Of a stretch of DNA of 64,000 nucleotides, positions 10,724 to 22,600 are shown piece after piece (the stretch's first letter is position 1; the number at the start of each line of letters is the position of its first letter). The stretch spans positions 780,494 to 844,493 of the forward strand of contig NW_006766883.1 of NCBI RefSeq assembly GCF_000275845.1, read 5' to 3'. A model generated the notes under the pieces. The model was not told the DNA's origin. It made no database searches and saw only the letters and a program-made list of their open reading frames with translations. The position numbers were made by a program, and so were the translations under genes. Source of the stretch: Dichomitus squalens LYAD-421 SS1. Taxonomy: Eukaryota > Basidiomycota > Agaricomycetes > Polyporales > Polyporaceae.

Positions 10724-12745
10724 ATGAGCCCATCACAAGGGCGCCCAGCTCAAGTCGTTTATGCCGACTGGGAGGAGGTAGCACAGGCCTTGTCAGCCGG
10801 CATCAAGGCTATCCAGGACAACCTCCCAGACCCCATCGTCACCCTCGCCTCTAGTCAGGAAGATCGTCCGCCACGAACGCCCAATAGCTCTCGAGATGCA
10901 TTCTATATTATCCTCCCCATGCTCATAGTCTTATCCACGTTCCTCTTTCTCCTGCTTCTCTTCCTGGTATGCGTCATTCTGTTGCGGCGACGACGGGGTA
11001 TCATGCTCCGTGATACCGATGGACCGATCGATATCAGCCGAGAGGACCTCATTGAGGGCGAGGGCGGTTTTGAGGGGGTCGAGTCGAGATGGCTGGAGAC
11101 CGTCAGCGAAGCCGAACAGCGAGCATACCTTCGTTCGAAAGGTGATTTCCCATTCGTTCTCACGCAAGCGCTGCTCAAGGTTCGACTAATCTCATCCGGT
11201 GCAGAATACCAGACGCAGTACCCGCCCAACTCCATGCCGACGGACATCACGTTGTCGCAGTTCCTGTCAATCCAGGAGAAGGGTGTATCAGCATGGTCGT
11301 TCGAGCCTGATTTTGAGGCTTTGTCGTCTCTGTTGGTCCACGCTCGTACTGAGCTCACGTTTCTTCCTGATCCTGCATCCGCATCCTCGGTGCAGTCGAA
11401 TCTGCCGCTCCCTAAGCTCAACGAGGTGTACTATTGGGAGGCGAAGATGTTTGACCTTCCGGAAACAACCAACGTTGCCGTCGGGTTGGCAACGAAGCCT
11501 TATCCCTCCTTCCGCCTCCCTGGTCTCTGTCGACACTCGGTGGCATACCACTCTAATGGGGACAAGTCGCATAACTACCCCTTCACCGCGCAGGCTTGTG
11601 GTACCACCCTCAAAGAGGGTGACGTCCTTGGGGTCGGCTATCGTCCCCGCTCTGGTACCGTGTTCTTTACGAAGAACGGGCGGAAGATGGAAGACGCGTT
11701 TACTGGGTTGACTGCATGGAATCTTTTCCCTACCATCGGCGCCGACGGACCGTGCAGCATTCACGTTAACCTCGGCCAGTCTGGCTTTGTCTTCATCGAG
11801 GCAAATGTGAAACGGTGGGGACTTGCACCTAGCGTAGGCACGCTTGCGCCGCCTCCAGCTTATGGTAGCGAGGTTGGCAGCATCCTCCTTGCTGCAGGCG
11901 GTGAGATCGTTCCTAACCGCATCGGCGCCCCTGCAAGTCCTGCAGGCGGCTCGACCCGCTCTCGCCGCTCGCATCGATCCCGTCGGCCCCGTTCTGGTCT
12001 ATCCGTCAATGCACCCATTGAATCTTCGCCGCTTCGTGACAGTCCTTTGGCGTCCCCTTCTCCTCCCATGACTCCGCCCCCACCCATCACTCCCATCGAG
12101 GAAGAACCTGAATCCCCAATCGGCGCAGGACCTTCCAGTTCACGGAGGTACTTATCCCCAACTGACCTCCCCTTCCACACGGCTCCCAATGCTAACTTGC
12201 CCGCTTCCCCAACGCAAAGGGATGCAGATCCCGGTGCAGACGACAACGACTCTTCCGCGGCCTCCTCTCGGTCGCCCTCCCGCGGCCCTGCGGGTGCAGG
12301 TGCGAACCAGTTCAATGTCCCCCGACCACAGCCGTTCAACATCACTCATGCACGCACGGGCTCGCGTTCTTCGGTTTCAGGTGCAGACCTCGCGATCCAG
12401 GTGCACCCTCCCCCAGAATCACCGATCGCCTCGGACCTCCCTACTCCCGGTCCGCGCGACATCCATCTGCAGGCGTTAGCCCCCTCCTCGAGTCCTCCTA
12501 GTACCGGCCACAGTGCTCATACTTCTGCTAATAGTTCGGCGGCGCAGCTGGAGGCGATGAATATCGCACCCCCTGCCTACTCCCCTCTCGACGCTTATGC
12601 GTACCCTGACGGTGCGCATATTGACTTGCCCGCGGAGGTTATCGCCGCTGCGCTGGAGAGAGGCTCGCTGCCTCCTAATATCATCGGCACTGGGAATCCG
12701 TCCCGGTCAGACAGGCACAGAAGTCGGCGAGAGAGGAGACCATGA
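10724..12745 (+). CDS. SSH4: SPRY-domain single-pass membrane protein, Ssh4/Ear1-like ubiquitin-ligase adaptor
   Basis: This is one uninterrupted exon of 673 residues. A strongly hydrophobic segment lies at about 64-91 (FYIILPMLIVLSTFLFLL), followed by RRRR. A SPRY domain covers about 190-360 (VYYWEAKMFDLPETTNVAVGLATKP-type start split by WEAKMFDL; GDVLGVGYRPRSGTVFFTKNG). Two PPAY motifs follow, near residues 378 and 616. In yeast, Ssh4 and Ear1 sit in the endosome/vacuole membrane, use SPRY to recognise cargo and use PY motifs to recruit the Rsp5 HECT ligase, sending cargo to the multivesicular body. The tail is Ser/Pro-rich. The family call is strong; cargo is unknown. Confidence 0.9.
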   Translation: MSPSQGRPAQVVYADWEEVAQALSAGIKAIQDNLPDPIVTLASSQEDRPPRTPNSSRDAFYIILPMLIVLSTFLFLLLLFLVCVILLRRRRGIMLRDTDGPIDISREDLIEGEGGFEGVESRWLETVSEAEQRAYLRSKGDFPFVLTQALLKVRLISSGAEYQTQYPPNSMPTDITLSQFLSIQEKGVSAWSFEPDFEALSSLLVHARTELTFLPDPASASSVQSNLPLPKLNEVYYWEAKMFDLPETTNVAVGLATKPYPSFRLPGLCRHSVAYHSNGDKSHNYPFTAQACGTTLKEGDVLGVGYRPRSGTVFFTKNGRKMEDAFTGLTAWNLFPTIGADGPCSIHVNLGQSGFVFIEANVKRWGLAPSVGTLAPPPAYGSEVGSILLAAGGEIVPNRIGAPASPAGGSTRSRRSHRSRRPRSGLSVNAPIESSPLRDSPLASPSPPMTPPPPITPIEEEPESPIGAGPSSSRRYLSPTDLPFHTAPNANLPASPTQRDADPGADDNDSSAASSRSPSRGPAGAGANQFNVPRPQPFNITHARTGSRSSVSGADLAIQVHPPPESPIASDLPTPGPRDIHLQALAPSSSPPSTGHSAHTSANSSAAQLEAMNIAPPAYSPLDAYAYPDGAHIDLPAEVIAAALERGSLPPNIIGTGNPSRSDRHRSRRERRP

Positions 12746-13411
12746 GTGTGAACTAGGAGGTCGTGTCGGAACAGGAGCGGAGAAGTCGGAAGTTCTGTTT
12801 AGAAGGGCGGAGTGTTTATTACCTCGGGTTCGTCGCTGCTTGATCAAGCTTGTATTTCTATGAGGGCGCGCTAAGCCGTGGACGTTGGCAGTCAGTTGAA
12901 GTCGAAACACCATCTAGCACGCGCCTTGCATTGTACTTGCATCACACACCACCATTAACAGTCACCATTCTACTACCCCACCTCACGTTGCCCGCCTGCG
13001 CGTCCATGTGCTGACTGGCCCACCATCATGCATTCTGTCTGTTGTGTTATTGCTACCTATGATATTGCGTCCTCATTGTCCCCGGTCTCCTCGCCCACGG
13101 ACTGAATTGGAATTCTGCTTGCATTGCCAACGCCCAACCGGGATCCATATCGTACGCTTCGCGCATCGCTCCTCTATTTGCTTTGTTGACTTATCGGATC
13201 AGACGCCTCTTTATGTGCTACATCCGGTGTGTGCAGACCTCTCTGTCGGTATAGCTCAAGTACTTCTGCTTGCAGACACCCGATGCTCGACTTGAACGAG
13301 AGACCCTCGCTTGGAAAGAACCCGTACAGCGCGTGATATCATAAAAAGCGCATACCTACACAGCCCATGCGGATGACATACAACCAGCCCAGAAAAACTC
13401 TCGGGAGAGCA
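12746..13411. other. Convergent 3' intergenic region
   Basis: This lies between the 3' ends of the Ssh4-like gene and the small membrane-protein gene. It should hold both 3' UTRs. I see no conserved ORF, RNA gene or repeat here. Confidence 0.5.
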
Positions 13412-14065
13412 TCATGCAAAGTGTACGCGCGGAACCGTCTCAGCCCGGCCTATTGCCTCCGCCTCGCCTTCTTCCAGTGTCTCTGCCCCGCTGCTGAGCG
13501 AATATACAGATCCTGCCGATTTGGCTGAGTGTGCGCTTGCCTGTCGTCGAACCTCGACGATAGAGCCATCGTCTTGATCTGGAGCCTTTTCGCTGCACTC
13601 TGCGGCGGACTCTGAGCATCGGTCGCGCTCGAGCTCCTGCGCTCGCGTTACACTGCCGTTGCCGCCCTCCTTGTCTGTGCTGCCTCCCCGCTCCCGTCTT
13701 CCTCTCTTGCGAGCGAGCCTCTCCCGCAGCCTCGACAGCGCCCTCCTCGGCCACATCCCGAACGTCATCCACAGGACGAGCCCGACGAACACGAGCACGC
13801 CCAGAACGACGAACCCGATGAAGTTACGCCGCCCGAAGCGCGTGATGTCGTCCGAGAACGCCTCCTGTGTTGCCGGTCTGCCCCCGGCCAGCGTCGGCGT
13901 GGGGTGTGGAGGGCTGCTGAGGGCTGTGACGCTTTGGGCGCGCGCGGGCTGGTGGTTCACGTCCGAGCAATGCGCGGCGGGCGGCTGGCAGCTGGGGTAG
14001 AGGTTACTGTTGGAGAGCAGGTCGTGGCCCGACTCGGCGTAGCCTTCGTACTCGCGGATATACAT
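13412..14065 (-). CDS. Predicted single-pass membrane protein, function unknown
   Basis: A single exon of 217 residues starts at the ATG at 14065; the open frame runs further upstream but has no ATG there. The N-terminal ~75 residues are polar and contain several Cys. One clear transmembrane helix follows near residues 87-109 (NFIGFVVLGVLVFVGLVLW), flanked by basic residues (WPRRALSRLRERLARKRGRR), suggesting a cytoplasmic C-terminus by the positive-inside rule. The tail is acidic and Ser-rich. No signal peptide and no recognised domain. A small fungal single-pass protein is the safest description; the ORF could lack an upstream exon. Confidence 0.6.
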   Translation of the reverse strand: MYIREYEGYAESGHDLLSNSNLYPSCQPPAAHCSDVNHQPARAQSVTALSSPPHPTPTLAGGRPATQEAFSDDITRFGRRNFIGFVVLGVLVFVGLVLWMTFGMWPRRALSRLRERLARKRGRRERGGSTDKEGGNGSVTRAQELERDRCSESAAECSEKAPDQDDGSIVEVRRQASAHSAKSAGSVYSLSSGAETLEEGEAEAIGRAETVPRVHFA

Positions 14066-14645
14066 AGCGTGAAGATACCGCAAGGGCGTGCGGGAAAGCG
14101 ACGTGGATAGAAGGCGCGACTGAGGATGCGCAGGAGCAGAGCTCTCTGCGCGGAACAGCTAGCAACGAGAGAATGAGAGAACGAGGGCTGCCGCCGCTTT
14201 GAAATGAGAGAGAGGCTTGCCGGGACGAAGTCGGCCTATAACAGAAGCGTGCTTGGAAACGTCTAAGGCTGACACGGAACACCCGCCCTCCCAGCCTCAG
14301 GTCGTCAGCAACGGACCGGGGCTTTGAGGCACTGTCAAGAATGGAAGACTGGGCTCACGGACGATGCAATTTCCCAGGGCAGGGCAGACGTCTGCCGTCG
14401 GAGTGTTAGCATGAATGTGTGTGTGGCATTTGATTGATACAACAGGTAGTACACTGCTCGCTGTCGAGGACACGTCTATCTTCACTTCTACTCACCCCGT
14501 CACCAATTCCCCTGTCTCAGCTGCACAGTACTGACAGCCGCTCCCCCGAGGCCGCACCAGAGATCGCTCCATGGGAATCCGGGATCCGCGCCCGCCCGGT
14601 CAGGCTGACGACCGGAGTCGAGGACGGAGCCGAAGGTGCTGCCGT
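14066..14645. other. Intergenic region
   Basis: Promoter side of the membrane-protein gene and 3' flank of the AspRS gene. No supported coding sequence or repeat seen. Confidence 0.5.
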
Positions 14646-16801
14646 CTAGGGTTCTAGTCGTTTGGGGTCTCTCGGGAAGAGAGAAGCGCGGCGGATGTTG
14701 TTGAGCTTCAGGAACAGCATGAGCACACGCTCGAGACCGATACCGCCCCCTCCATGCGGCGGGCATCCGAGCTGGAAGGCCTGGAGGTAGGTCTTCATGG
14801 ACTCTGGGTTGATGCCCTTCTGACGCATCTGCTCGGAGAGGAGCTTTGCGTCGTGCACCCGCTGCGCGCCAGATAGGATCTCCTCGCCGCGCATGAAAAA
14901 GTCGTACGAGTTCGAGAGTGTCTGGGGGAAAAGGAGGTAGAGTTAGTATGATACGAGTGAAGAAGTGGTTAAACGAGCTCACGGGATCTTCGGGGTCGGG
15001 CATGGTGTAGAAGGGACGAAGAGCCATGGGGAACTTGTCAATGATGAAGTAGTCGGTGTCATACTTCTCGCGGACGATCCTTCCGAGACGCTTCTCGTTT
15101 GTAGTGCTATGGCAACGGACGTCAGTTTGAGGTGTCAGCCAGCTTCAGCTGTAAGACACGTACTCAATGTCGTCGAGATCCTCCCTCGGCACACCGTCCG
15201 CAACAAGGAGGTCGACCGCCTCCCTGAACGAGAGCTTCAGAGTGCCTTCGGGGCCCTCGCGCCACTTGAATTCGTCCGCGGGGAACTGTTTCCGCACAGT
15301 TTCGATCTCCTTCGCGTACTTCTGCTTCAGTCCGCGGAACAAGTGGAGGAAAAGGCCGTCGAGCAATTCCATGACCTCGTGGTAGTGCTCTTCGATGGCC
15401 ATCTCGAGATCGAGCCCGATGAATTCAGTCATGTGCCGATGTGTGAACGAGTTCTCAGCACGGAAAACGGGTCCGATTTCGTAGACACGCTCGAAGTCAG
15501 AGGCAATTGCCATCTGCTTGGCGAGCTGAGGAGACTGAGCGAGGTATGCCTTGCCTATGAACCCCACGACAACCGTCACTCGCTGAGTGCCGGGTATATC
15601 GAGTAGGACGTACCCTTGAAATAGCTAACCTCGAAGACCGAGGCGCCGGACTCGGTCGCCGCACCCTGCAATTTGGGACTGTGGATCTCAATGAAGCCCT
15701 GTCCCTCGAGGTATTCGCGGAAGAAGCTCCCAATTGCGGCCTGTAGCCTGAATACTGCTTGGTTCGTTTGTGTCTGTCGCGCAGTGCTAATTGAACAATC
15801 GTCTATTGTGCAGCGAATGGACAGACATACCCTCAGGTCAACGACGCGGTTATCGAGGCGAGTCTTGAGAAGGACGCGCTTGATTTTGATACCTCCCTCA
15901 TCGCCTTCCTCCGCCTCGGCCTCCTCTGGGGCTTCCGCTTCCTGCTCCTGGTCGGCCGCATTCTGCTCAGTATTCTCTTGGGGACGATTCGCATCGTCTA
16001 CGGTGAATGGAAGCTTGGTGTCCAAGCCGGAGATAAGGTGCAGCTACAATCGTGGATTCTCTCAGCCGATGTGACATAGCCAAAAGACGGATCATGTAGC
16101 CCACCTGCGTGAGGTGCAGTTCGACGTCGCTGACAGTCGCGCTCTTGATCGGCTCGGGGGACTTCTTGACGACACCCTCCGCGAGCACGATGCTCTCCGT
16201 CTGCAGTCCCGCAGCCCACTTCAGCATCTGCTTGCTGACCTTGCCCGGGGTGAGGACAAGCAGCGCCTGGACAGAGTCGATTCGCTGGCGGAGGTTGAGG
16301 AAGACCATCTTGCTGCCCTGCGCACGCGACGTCTGGACGCGCGCGCGCACGAGCACGGTCTGGCCGTCGTGCTCGGGGGTGAGGGACGCGATCTGGACGC
16401 GCTCGCGCCTCGGGCGTGACTGGGACTGGTTCAGAGGGAGCTTGCCGTAGAACTCGGTCGCGAAGTCCTACGATACGAAGGGGTATCGAGAGGATTAGCG
16501 CGTCTTGATCGTATGTCCGTCCGTCGCTGAGATGCGATGAGATGGTACGTACGACTTCCGCTGCAGCCTTCTGCGCCTCAAGCTCTGCTTGCTTGGCGGC
16601 CTTCTCTGCTGCCTTGCGTGCCTTCTCCTCTTCCTTCGCGCGCTTCTTCAACTCGCTCTTGGAGGGGCCCTTAGGTGCCTCCGCACCTTCGGCGGGCCTA
16701 GGGGACATACGATTAGTTCGCGATAGAGTACACAGGAGGAAGCCATTGGTGACTTACGGCACCTCAGCAGGGGGTTGTTGTGTTGGCTGCGAGTCGGCCA
16801 T
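14646..16801 (-). CDS. DPS1: Aspartyl-tRNA synthetase, cytoplasmic
   Basis: About eight exons run from the ATG at 16801 to the stop at 14646. After a Lys/Ala/Glu-rich helical N-terminal extension ([20 protein letters not shown]), which in eukaryotic AspRS helps bind tRNA, comes an OB-fold anticodon-binding domain ([20 protein letters not shown]). The class II catalytic core follows: motif 1 near [19 protein letters not shown], motif 2 at [19 protein letters not shown], motif 3 at [23 protein letters not shown] and EKYDTDYFI are typical of AspRS. It charges tRNA-Asp in the cytosol. An acidic insertion (Glu/Asp/Ala-rich, about 15900-15970) follows the OB fold. It shares a ~400-bp promoter region with the aspartate aminotransferase gene, which also handles aspartate. 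Confidence 0.94.
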
Positions 16802-17205
16802 GACTGTAGTGTTTCAAAGCTATGCCTCAGAGCCCTAGTAGTTTTATACACAAGACCAGTGCTCGAGAATGAGTCCCGGTGAGTCGAGCAGATCTGTCAA
16901 GTTATCTGATCTATCCGCGAAAACGCTGAGGGTTACCCAGAACCTTGATTTGGGGTTAGGGCTTTGAAAAATGACCCGGGTCGCTCCGAGACGGAGACGG
17001 TCTGGCCGCTCAAACGCCCCGCCCCGCGCGAAATCACGGAGACTGAGGGTGAAATCATCGCGTCCGGCAGTAGCGGGGGTCACGCGTGCACTGGACTCAT
17101 CCAGACTTGCTGTCCCTGCTGGCGTTTTGTACTTTACTTATACCCGCACACCGTCCTCTGCACATAGCTCTCTCCCTTACCCCTCGCTCTAGCTTTCCGT
17201 CGAAA

Positions 17206-18917
17206 ATGCAGGCCATTGCCCGACCGCTCGCACGCGTCGCCCCGAAGCACGTCCGCTACGCCGGCTCGCTCTCCGTCTGGTCTGCGGTCCCGGCTGGGCC
17301 TCCGGACCCCATTCTGGGTACGTCTCGATCCTCGCAGCCTGTAGTGTGGAATTCTCCCCGAGAGAAGTCCGTCCAATGAGTACTGCGGTTCTCTGCGAGC
17401 CTTATGCGGGCGTACTGGTTGCACTCGTGACTCGAGGGCGACTATTTTCGCCAATGTGCACGCGAATCACCGTCTGCGGCTCATGTCGACTGCCTGCTGA
17501 CGTGCGGGCTTCCGTTGCGAACTACAGGTGTCACCGAGGCCTTCAAGGCCGACAAGGACCCCCGCAAGATCAACCTCGGTGTCGGCGCGTACCGAGATGA
17601 GAACGGCAAGCCGTACGTTCTGAACGCGGTCAAGAAGGCGGAGGAGATCCTTGTCCAGCAGAACCCGGACAAGGAGTACCTCCCCATCACTGGTCTCCCC
17701 GAGTTCACTGCGTCGGCCGCGAAGCTCGCCTACAGCGTGGACAGCGCGCCGTTGAAGGAGGGCCGTGTGCGTTTTTCTTTGCGTGTATGGTTGTCGTGAG
17801 CTGGCAGGTCTCTGAGACGTTAGGCGGTGAATAGGTCGCTGTGACGCAGTCTATATCCGGCACCGGTGCGCTCCGCATTGGTGGTGCGTTTCTGGGTCGC
17901 TTCTACCCCCACGTCAAGACGATTTACCTCCCGGTCCCGTCGTGGGGGAACCATACGCCTGTCTTCCGCGACTCCGGCCTTGAGGTCAAGGGCTACCGCT
18001 ACTTCGATAAAAAGACCGTCGGCCTCGACTTCGAGGGCTTAAAGGAGGACCTCAAGGTGAGCAAGAACCTCCTTTCACGTGTCGCCGGAGAAGACACCCC
18101 GCTCACTCGAACGTCGATCATCGCGTGAAGGCTGCGCCGGAGAAGTCGATCGTGCTCCTGCACGCCTGCGCACACAACCCCACTGGTGTGGACCCGACGC
18201 CGGAGCAGTGGAAGGAGATCTCGGACATCGTCAAGGAGAAGCAGCTGTTCCCCTTCTTCGACATGGCCTACCAGGGCTTCGCGTCTGGGGACACTGCGCG
18301 CGACGCGTTCGCGGTGCGCTACTTTGTCGAGCAGGGCCACCAGATCGCGCTCGCGCAGTCGTTCGCGAAGAACATGGGTCTGTACGGCGAGCGTGTCGGT
18401 GCATTCTCGCTGGTGACGTCCTCGCCTGAGGAGCGTGCGCGGGTGGACTCGCAGCTGAAGATCGTCATCCGGCCGATGTACTCGAACCCGCCGCTGCACG
18501 GTGCGCGTATTGCGAGCACGATCCTGCGGGACGAGGAGCTGTACCGGCTCTGGGAGGGGGAGGTGAAGCACATGGCGGACCGGATTATCCAGATGCGTGA
18601 CCGTCTGTACGACAACCTCGTGGGTCAGAACACGCCGGGCGAGTGGAGTCACATCAAGAAGCAGATTGGTATGTTCAGGTACGTATCACGGAAGCACGGT
18701 GTCTCTGCAGGGACGGTGATACAGGGCTGACGGATCGGTGGTTTTGTGTGTGTGATGCAGCTTCACGGGCCTGACGCAGCCGCAGACGAAGGTGCTTGCG
18801 GAGAAGGCGCACATCTACATGACCGCCGACGGGCGCATCTCGATGGCGGGCCTGAACGGCAACAACATCGACTACTTCGCGGAGAGCGTGAGCAAGGCCG
18901 TCAAGGGAGACCTCTGA
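17206..18917 (+). CDS. AAT1: Aspartate aminotransferase, mitochondrial
   Basis: Five exons (17206-17317, 17528-17766, 17835-18056, 18131-18678, 18761-18917) join cleanly. The N-terminus is Arg/Ala-rich without acidic residues ([20 protein letters not shown]), a typical matrix-targeting presequence. The fold type I aminotransferase core is complete: [66 protein letters not shown], and the PLP lysine in [19 protein letters not shown]. The enzyme swaps the amino group between aspartate and 2-oxoglutarate and is part of the malate-aspartate shuttle. It is divergently paired with AspRS. The presequence is my reason for mitochondrial over cytosolic. Confidence 0.95.
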
Positions 18918-19315
18918 GCCAGTTTGATCTGTTAGAGCGTTAGAGCACATAGACGGGCTCTTGTCTATCCCTACCAGCTTGCAGCTAATGGATGCTGTCG
19001 TCTCGTGCGACCAGTGCTTGCTTTCTCACCGGCGTTGGTGCCGAGCTCACAGGCAGCGGCGCGATGCGCACCCCGGGCAGTGCCGAGAGTGATTCCTTGG
19101 TGGGATCCCTGATATGGTGCGTGGTGGGCTATATATGCCACAGCAGAAGATCGACCGCCGTCAAACGTTGACGGCTTTCGGTCCCTGGCAAAGAGCACAG
19201 GGGAGCCATCGAGGAAGCTGCACGAGCAAGGCAGGTCTCTCCGCCCTTTCTTTAATGTCCTGTCTCATGTCTCCATCGTCTCTTGTCCTCCTCCCACCAT
19301 CCCCACTCCAGGACC

Positions 19316-22300
19316 ATGCCCCCATCAGCCTCGCGCCGCCAGTCCCTCACTCCTTACCTACCCGGCGCGTGGCCCAGCTGCTCCCGCGACCAGCATGACG
19401 ACACTGCACAGGATGCAGATGTCTCTTCTGTCTCTTCGTACGGTGGCTCCGCAATCACCGCCAATGCTCGGTCCCGCAAGGAGGGCAGCCGTAAGGCCCG
19501 TAGGCGATGGACCTACACCGGACCTGTCCGCCCATACGTCGCTTCAAGTGGCCCGCACGATCCGCCTGGTCTGACCTATGCCAATCTAGCTACGTTGAGT
19601 TCGAGGGCACCGAGCGATCCCAAACTCTCCCCCATCACGGTTGCTCCCTTTCATCTTGCCATCTTGCAGAATGCTTCTCACAATTGTTCCTTTTTCCGCA
19701 GATATCTACAGCATTGTCGAGTCCTCTCCACACCCCGGACCTCGCAGATTGGCCAACTCATCCTGACGCAAACGGACGCCTCGATCGCGGCATCTCCTCG
19801 AATTCCACCACTCTTTCCAGCGAGTTTTTTCCATTCAGCTCGGACTTGGGCACATCCTCTCGTTCACCCAGACTTGCCCCTTCGGCCTCTAGAGAACACC
19901 CTTTCCCATCGCCGCATCTGGATCCACCCCTTCTCAACTTCATTCCTGGCCTCCCTCCCCTCAAGCTGCCCGTGCATAGCTCTGCGAACAACCCATTCTT
20001 TCCCGAGTCTCCCCCCGCTCCTCCCTCTCCTCAGTTGGAAGCATGTTTGACCCCTGCTTCACTGGCAATCACACCTACAGGCTGGGAATCTACGCCCTCC
20101 ATCTCTCAATCCCCTGACATTCCCGTTGAATTCCTTCCAGTAGTCAAAGTCACACGCAGCTCTTCCCTTCCCCCGACGTCTTCTGTGTCCACAGTTTCGC
20201 ATCTTTCGGAGGCGGATTCGCCTGTCCTTCCCTCTGGTAGTGACGCACATGCTGCTGACTCGCATGGGGCGGTCCTCGCTCACTTGTCCATTCCAGCGTC
20301 CGAGATGGATGCCTTCGCATTGGCCGCTGCTGTGGCGTCTTCGGCTTCGCGCTCCTCATTCTCTATCCCGCCGTCCGTGCAGTCAGGCTCACAGCCATCT
20401 ACGCCGATGGAGAGTCCCGAAGGAACGCACAGGCCTGATTTGGGCGCATACAGGCATCCCTCTGGGACCACTGAGGCCTCCGCTGGTCATCTTGTACGTG
20501 AAGAACAACTCGAAGAGGATCGTGCCGATGTCGCATCGGAGCATACGGAGCGTGTCATTGCCCGTCGTCTTTCTGCACCTCAACCCACCGTTCACCAGAC
20601 CCCTCGCCCTCAGCCAGTTCCCACTGTTAGCAGTCGCGTTGCTGTCGGCGACGGTAATGGACCTCTGAAACGGAAGGTGACGAAACGACCTGTCATGGGC
20701 AAGGTGCGGAAATTAGGCGAGCGGCTCCGTGATCTCTTCAAAGGCAGGGCAGAGGTACCGTCGAAGACTCTTCATAGCAGAGATACTCCTGAGTATGGGT
20801 TGATGACTACGACTACTGCGATCACAAACGTCGAGTACGAGTCGGTAAGGTTTTCGGTGCATGTTACACCTACAACTAATCGAACTTGACTGCAGGAGCA
20901 TCCCATACCGTCGCCCAGCCCACGGACCAAGAAGTTACGGAACCATCGTCGTTCCCTTCCGCTCCCAGCACTGCTCCCGACAAGTATCAATCGCGTTCAC
21001 ACCAGCATATCCAAGCGTGCTGCTCTCGAACATGACAGCACTCTACGGACATCGACTTCCTCAACCCGCCAGCCAAGCGCTCTCGATGGGGATGATCACT
21101 GTGGGAGCGCCTCTCCTGAAGACACAGTTTCCCCTCACTCGCCGCGAACTCCCAAGGGGCGGCCTGAACGCACCCAAACTTTGTTACAGCCTGTATTGCC
21201 TGTAGGAAGCGAAGGCAAGCCGGGGAGTGGGACCTCGAACAAAGCACGAAGGTTCTCATTGTCGTCAGCTCTGAGCAAGTCCAGGATGGACTCGTTGCGA
21301 ACAACAGTGATACCTCGCCCGCCACTTCCATCGCTTCCACTCCGAGAGACTACGTCCGCACAAGCGTCTACCCCGGATGCGGGGGAGCTCTCGACTCCAC
21401 GGAAGTCCTCGTCATCTCCACGACAAGACCGCTTCTGGGGAGGCGAGCTACCCATCACTGTAGGCGCCAGCAGCTCCCCGGTAGCTGGTTCTGCGGGGCA
21501 GGCATCCCCAGTACGATCGAGAACCCGTACCGCTCCACCTCAGGCTCTGTCTTCGCCCGACAGGGAATCATCTACTGCGAAGGACAAACGCTCTCGCCGA
21601 TTTTCCCTGTCTTCTATCATGGCCAAGCGGTCTACGCGGCACCTCACTACAGCCGGGCACATCTCAGAACTCTCCAGTCCGACAAGTCTCAAGAAGACCA
21701 AAGGATTGAGCCCCCGCGGACCACCCAGAGACACTGTCACCACGGTCACCCACGCGAACGTACAATTCGATATGGTGTCGCCTCGACCCGAGCTTGACTT
21801 GGGCAGCCGACCCCCGCTACTCGACGTAGCCCACATACACAGGTCGAGTCAGGTACCGTCAGTGATCAGCTCTACAGGAGAATCAACGTACTACGATGCC
21901 AAGGAAGAGCTGAGCGAAGACGAGCACTGCGCGCGTCGCTTGCATCGGCCGTCTGCATCTATGTCGGAATCAGACTTGGACAGCATGAGCTTCGCGCGCA
22001 CGCCCGACCACTCGAGCGGAACGTTCAGCTTCGGGTCGAGCACTGAGCGCGAATATTACCATCAGAACAGCGAGCTGTCTTCCGAGTCTTATACGCCTTA
22101 CCGAAGTCGCCGACCATCGGGACCCGGGTATACGAGAGGCGCGGTGGGCCACCTAGTCGGCGAAAGTACAAGCACACCTGTCACGAAGACGCTGCGATTC
22201 AGTCCTAGCCTGAGTCTCTCCTTCGACTTGTCGTGCTCGGACGTCGATGGTGATGAAGACGACCTGGGAAGACTAGATCAGGAGGAGGAACTGAGCTTTA

Positions 22301-22362
22301 TGCGCGCGTTGGGCTTCGAGTTCGACGAGATCGCTCGGAGGGTGAGAGAGGAGCCTCTTTAA
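19316..22362 (+). CDS. Large Ser/Pro-rich protein of unknown function
   Basis: Three exons (19316-19639, 19702-20844, 20896-22362) give 977 residues; the frame is preserved at both junctions. No catalytic or binding domain is recognisable. The N-terminus is basic (RSRKEGSRKARRRWTYTG). A basic cluster sits mid-protein (PLKRKVTKRPVMGKVRKLG, then RLRDLFKGRAE), followed by repeated ARRFSLSSALSKSR / SRRFSLSSIMAKRS motifs, which look like basophilic kinase sites. The C-terminus is short and conserved-looking (MRALGFEFDEIARRVREEPL). It looks like a disordered fungal regulator or scaffold. The gene model is well supported; the function is unknown. Confidence 0.75.
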
Positions 22363-22600
22363 CGACCATGGTGGGATCCAAGGTGTGATAATGTATGGAT
22401 AGGGTAATCGGGGGACCGCTGAGTAGTATGTCGTGTATGTGTATGATGTCTCTCGCCACCGTTGTGGTTGTACAGTAATGTTGTATCGCTCTCATCATTT
22501 GTGTTAGTCGCAATGGTTTTGAATATCGGCTTGGGAGCGACCTGGGAATACATGTAATTGCATTGACTCCGGATGCACGTACAGCGAGGCCCCAGCAAGG

